A DNA stretch of 8,563 bases from an uncultured bacterium (lineage in GTDB: Bacteria; Planctomycetota; UBA1135; UBA2386): assembly GCA_938003515.1 (NCBI GenBank), contig CALKYL010000297.1:1-8563 (forward strand), in the 5' to 3' direction. The stretch's first letter is position 1. Every line of letters starts with the position of its first letter. Positions 5,932 through 8,563 of this stretch are shown here, in pieces. A model generated the notes under the pieces. The model worked only from the letters and a program-made list of their open reading frames with translations. It ran no database searches and was not told the origin of the DNA. A program made the position numbers and the translations under genes.

Positions 5932-6965
5932 GCGCCGGCGGCGCGTCGCCCGACCGCTACAGCCGACAGGTCCGCGTCGCGGCCGTCGGCGACGCCGGAC
6001 AGGCCCGGCTGCGGCGCGCCTCGGTGCTGGTCGTCGGCTGCGGCGCGCTCGGCACCCACGCCGCCGATGCCCTCGTGCGCGCCGGCGTCGGGCGCGTGCT
6101 GCTCGTCGACCGCGACGTGGTCGAATGGAGCAACCTGCAGCGGCAGGTCCTGTTCGCGGAGGCCGACGCGGCCGCCGGCCTGCCGAAGGCCATCGCGGCG
6201 CGCGAGCGGCTGCGCGCGGCGAACGGCGACGTCGACGTGCGCGCCCACGTCGCCGACTGCAACCTCGACTTCCTGCGCGCCCTGGACCCGCGGCCGGACG
6301 TCGTGCTCGACGGCACCGACAACTTCCCGACGCGCTACCTGCTCAACGACTGGTGCCGCCAGCAGGGTATTCCGTGGATCTACGGCGGCGCGGTCGGCAC
6401 CGAGGGCGCGGCGATGGTCGTCCGTCCCGGCGGGCCGTGCCTCAGGTGCCTGTGGCCCGAGCCGCCGGCGCAGGCCGACGTCGGCAGCTGCGAGACGGCC
6501 GGCATCCTCGCGCCGGCGATCGCCGCCGTCAGCGCGTTCCAGGTCGCCGAGGCCCTGAAGCTGCTCGTCGGGTGTGAGCCGACGCGCGGCGTCTACACGT
6601 GCGACGTCTGGCGCGGCAGCTACGCGGTGCTGCCGGTGGCCGAAGGACCGGCCGCCGACTGCGCCGCCTGCGCGCGCGGCGAGTATCCGGCGCTGAGCGC
6701 CAGGACGCCGGCGACCGTCCCCCGGTGCGGCCGCGACGCCGTGCAGGTCGAAGCGCCCGCCGGCGCGACCGTCGACCTCGACGCGCTCGAGGCGACGCTC
6801 CGCAGCGCGGCGGTCGACGGGCTCGTGCGAACGCGGCACCTGCTGCGCTTCGCCGCCGACGGCTGCCGTTTCACGGTGTTTCCCGGGGGCCGGGCGCTGT
6901 TGTTCGGCGTGCACGACCCGCTGCGGGCGCGCGCGCTCTACGATCGCTGGCTCGGCTTCGCATGA
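5928..6965 (+). CDS. E1-like ThiF/MoeB/HesA-family adenylyltransferase with extra C-terminal domain
   Basis: It adenylates the C-terminal glycine of a ubiquitin-like sulfur carrier (ThiS, MoaD or similar) so that sulfur can be loaded; cytoplasmic. Taken as 345 residues: RYSRQ near the N-terminus, ATP-binding GCGALG (37-42), D61, SNLQRQ with the arginine at 72, K87 and DGTDNFPTR (128-136). The zinc-binding CxxC pairs are C171/C174 and C245/C248. GSCETAGI places the usual reactive Cys at 188. Residues about 252-345 form a further domain (GRDAVQV, then TVFPGGRALLFG, then LYDRWLG) seen in some bacterial MoeB/ThiF proteins, with no rhodanese. The TTG start at 5928 overlaps the ferredoxin stop (TTGA) and gives a normal N-terminus; an in-frame GTG at 5883 is an alternative, adding 15 residues. 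The stop overlaps the desulfurase start (ATGA). The family is certain, but whether it serves molybdopterin, thiamine, tRNA thiolation or another product is open. Confidence 0.92.
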   Translation: MSAGGASPDRYSRQVRVAAVGDAGQARLRRASVLVVGCGALGTHAADALVRAGVGRVLLVDRDVVEWSNLQRQVLFAEADAAAGLPKAIAARERLRAANGDVDVRAHVADCNLDFLRALDPRPDVVLDGTDNFPTRYLLNDWCRQQGIPWIYGGAVGTEGAAMVVRPGGPCLRCLWPEPPAQADVGSCETAGILAPAIAAVSAFQVAEALKLLVGCEPTRGVYTCDVWRGSYAVLPVAEGPAADCAACARGEYPALSARTPATVPRCGRDAVQVEAPAGATVDLDALEATLRSAAVDGLVRTRHLLRFAADGCRFTVFPGGRALLFGVHDPLRARALYDRWLGFA

Positions 6966-8080
6966 TCTACCTCGACCACGCCGCGACGAGCTTCCCGAAG
7001 CCTCCGGAGGTGCTCGCGGCGATGCAGCGGTGGTTCACCGAGGTCGGCGTCGGCGCCGACCGCGGCGACGGGCCCCGCACGCGGCTGGCCGCCGAGACGG
7101 TAGAGGGCGCGCGGCGGGCGGTCGCGGCGACGCTCGGCGTCGAGCCGGCGCACGTCGCGTTCGTGTCCGGGGCGACCGAGGGGCTCAACCTCGCGCTGCG
7201 CGCCGTGCTGCGGCGGGGCATGCGCGTCGTGACCACCAGCTTCGAGCACAGCTCGGTCGTGCGGCCGCTGCTCGCGCTCGCCGACGAACGCGACCTGTCG
7301 ATCGCGCGCGCCGACGACGAGGTCGCGCCGGCGGAGGCCGAGGCGGCGCTGCTCGACGCCGCCGGGCACGCGCCCGCGGACGTGCTCGTCTTCACGCACG
7401 CGAGCAACGTCACCGGCGCGTGCTTCGACGCGCGCGCGGTGTGCGCGCTCGCGCGGGCCCGCGGCGTGACGACCGTGCTCGACGCCAGCCAGACGGCCGG
7501 TCTCGTGCCGCTGGACGTCGGCGCCGACGTCGTCGTCGCCAGCGGCCACAAGGCGCTGCACGGGCCGCCGGGCATTGGCTTCGTCGCCGCGCGCGACCCT
7601 CGCCTGCTGCCGCCGCAGAAGCAGGGCGGCACGGGCAGCAGCCGCGCGCTCGAGCGGCACCCGGTCGAGTGGCCGCAGGCCTTCGAAGCCGGCACGCCGA
7701 ACACGCCCGCGATCTTCGGGCTGGGCGCGGCGCTCGCGTGGGTCGCGGCGCAAGACCCGGCCGCGCTGCTCGCGCAGGGACTGGCGGCCCTCGACCGGCT
7801 GACGGCGGGGCTCGCGTCGCTGCCGGGGGTGCGGCTCTTGCCGCCCGGCGCCGGCGCGCGCGTGCCGGTCGCGAGCTTCGTGCACGCGCAGTACGACCCG
7901 CTCGAGCTCGGCTCGGTGCTGGCCGGGGCCGGCGTGCACGCGCGCACGGGCTTCCACTGCGCGCCGTGGGTGCACGGCCGGCTCGGCACCGACAAAGGCG
8001 GCACGGTGCGCATCAGCCCGGGGCCGGCGACCGGCGACGCGGAGATCGACGCGTTCCTCGACGTCGTGCGCTCGCTCTGA
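6962..8080 (+). CDS. Cysteine desulfurase-family PLP enzyme (class V aminotransferase fold)
   Basis: A 372-residue cytoplasmic enzyme expected to convert cysteine to alanine and leave a persulfide on an active-site Cys. Seen: IYLDHAATSFPKPPEV at the N-terminus; FVSGATEGLNLAL for cofactor binding; FEHSSVVRP with H96 stacking on PLP; HASNVTG; VLDASQTAG with D174 and Q177; SGHKALHGPPG with the Schiff-base Lys at 197; GGTGSS; FEAGTPNTPA; and ARTGFHCAP with the sulfur-carrying Cys at 333. All catalytic residues are present. The overall pattern resembles the desulfurase-like subgroup typified by Enterococcus EF2568 more than housekeeping IscS. In some bacteria that subgroup lies with selenium-dependent molybdenum hydroxylase genes, but none of those genes is visible here. 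The ATG overlaps the upstream E1-like stop by 4 bp, so the two are surely co-translated, and the desulfurase is the natural sulfur donor for that enzyme. A selenocysteine lyase role cannot be excluded. Confidence 0.93.
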   Translation: MIYLDHAATSFPKPPEVLAAMQRWFTEVGVGADRGDGPRTRLAAETVEGARRAVAATLGVEPAHVAFVSGATEGLNLALRAVLRRGMRVVTTSFEHSSVVRPLLALADERDLSIARADDEVAPAEAEAALLDAAGHAPADVLVFTHASNVTGACFDARAVCALARARGVTTVLDASQTAGLVPLDVGADVVVASGHKALHGPPGIGFVAARDPRLLPPQKQGGTGSSRALERHPVEWPQAFEAGTPNTPAIFGLGAALAWVAAQDPAALLAQGLAALDRLTAGLASLPGVRLLPPGAGARVPVASFVHAQYDPLELGSVLAGAGVHARTGFHCAPWVHGRLGTDKGGTVRISPGPATGDAEIDAFLDVVRSL

Positions 8081-8095
8081 TCCCGCGCGCCGGCG

Positions 8096-8563
8096 CTACC
8101 GCTGCACGTCGACGCGCAGCGGCACCGTGGTGCGGTTGCCGGTCCGGTCGGTGACGACCAGCTGCAGCTCGGCGCTCTCCGAGAGCCCGGGGTGCGCCAC
8201 CCGCCAGGTGCCGCGCTTCGCGACGCCGCGGGGACTGAGCTCGACCGGCAGGTCTCCGACCGCGCAGCGCGCGGCGTCGAGTCCGCCGTCGTCGCTCCAC
8301 GTGCCGCGCAGCACGAAGGGCTCGCCGGCCCGCACGGGAGACGTCGGCGGGCGGAAGGCCGCCTCGGGCGGGGTCGTGTCGAGCCACGCGAAGAAGCGGA
8401 ACGGCCGCGACCGGCCGGCCTCGTTGCGCAGCGCGACCTCGACGCGCACGGCGCGCGACTCCGAGAGCCACGGCTCGAGGGACACCTCGCCGTCGGGACC
8501 GGCGGGGACGTCTTCGCCGTTGATCGTCACGACCGCGGTCTCATCGGCGCGGCCGACCACGAG
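8096..8563 (-). CDS. C-terminal part of a probable extracellular Ig-like-domain protein (5' end cut by window)
   Basis: About 155 residues are visible on the minus strand, ending in TAG at 8098-8096. The frame runs off the window edge, so the start is outside. The visible part looks like two beta-sandwich repeats. The first has VVTINGEDV, then VRVEVALRNEAG, and ends at DTTPPEAAF. The second begins FRPPTSPVRAGEPF and ends LQLVVTDRTGNRTTVPLRV. The alternation of VTING, DTTPP and VVTDRTGN motifs is typical of tandem bacterial Ig-like or filamin-like repeats on secreted or envelope proteins. No catalytic motif is seen. It converges on the desulfurase gene with only 15 bp between stops, so it is not part of that operon. 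The rest of the protein could include an enzyme or kinase domain that cannot be seen here. Confidence 0.75.
   Translation of the reverse strand, partial: LVVGRADETAVVTINGEDVPAGPDGEVSLEPWLSESRAVRVEVALRNEAGRSRPFRFFAWLDTTPPEAAFRPPTSPVRAGEPFVLRGTWSDDGGLDAARCAVGDLPVELSPRGVAKRGTWRVAHPGLSESAELQLVVTDRTGNRTTVPLRVDVQR

Noticed and set aside
5313..8080. Idea that the sulfur-transfer genes thiolate the adjacent tRNA-Leu
   Set aside because: Known 2-thiouridine systems act mainly on Lys, Glu and Gln tRNAs, and adjacency of a tRNA gene to an operon is common and uninformative.

Overview
The window is very GC-rich (by eye about 70% or more), with nearly every codon ending in G or C and genes packed with 4-8 bp overlaps. 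A lipoprotein with a lipobox points to a diderm (Gram-negative type) bacterium. Myxococcota, Planctomycetota or a related uncultivated high-GC lineage would fit, but the sequence alone does not decide.

Layout. (1) Positions 2-2833, plus strand: a three-gene cluster joined by overlapping stop/start codons. It encodes a DegT/DnrJ/EryC1-type PLP aminotransferase (5' end cut by the window), a Gfo/Idh/MocA NAD(P)-dependent sugar oxidoreductase and a left-handed beta-helix (hexapeptide) acyltransferase. This is the dehydrogenase/aminotransferase/N-acetyltransferase set used to make acylated amino sugars on nucleotide carriers for surface glycans. (2) Positions 2856-5141, minus strand: a 761-residue predicted lipoprotein. 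It has a glycine-rich linker, an N-terminal region resembling the YetA/PcRGLX (exo-rhamnogalacturonan lyase-like) beta domain and a helical, probably alpha/alpha-toroid, remainder. It looks like a cell-surface polysaccharide-active protein, but its substrate is unknown. (3) Positions 5142-5685: a divergent intergenic region with a small inverted repeat and a plausible tRNA promoter, then a complete tRNA-Leu(UAG) gene with encoded CCA, then two near-identical 60 bp repeats at 108 bp spacing, each able to fold into two hairpins. (4) Positions 5686-8080, plus strand: a second tightly overlapping cluster of a 7Fe ferredoxin, an E1-like ThiF/MoeB/HesA adenylyltransferase and a class V cysteine desulfurase-family protein. 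(5) Positions 8096-8563, minus strand: the C-terminal end of an Ig-like, probably extracellular protein, cut by the window edge.

How the genes work together. The first cluster very likely acts on one nucleotide-sugar pathway. In the second, the desulfurase would mobilise sulfur from cysteine as a persulfide, and the E1-like enzyme would activate the C-terminus of a sulfur-carrier protein to accept it. The ferredoxin would supply electrons to this or a neighbouring Fe-S step. No ThiS/MoaD-type carrier and no rhodanese are visible, so the sulfur destination is open. The most unexplained non-coding structure is the repeat pair behind the tRNA gene.
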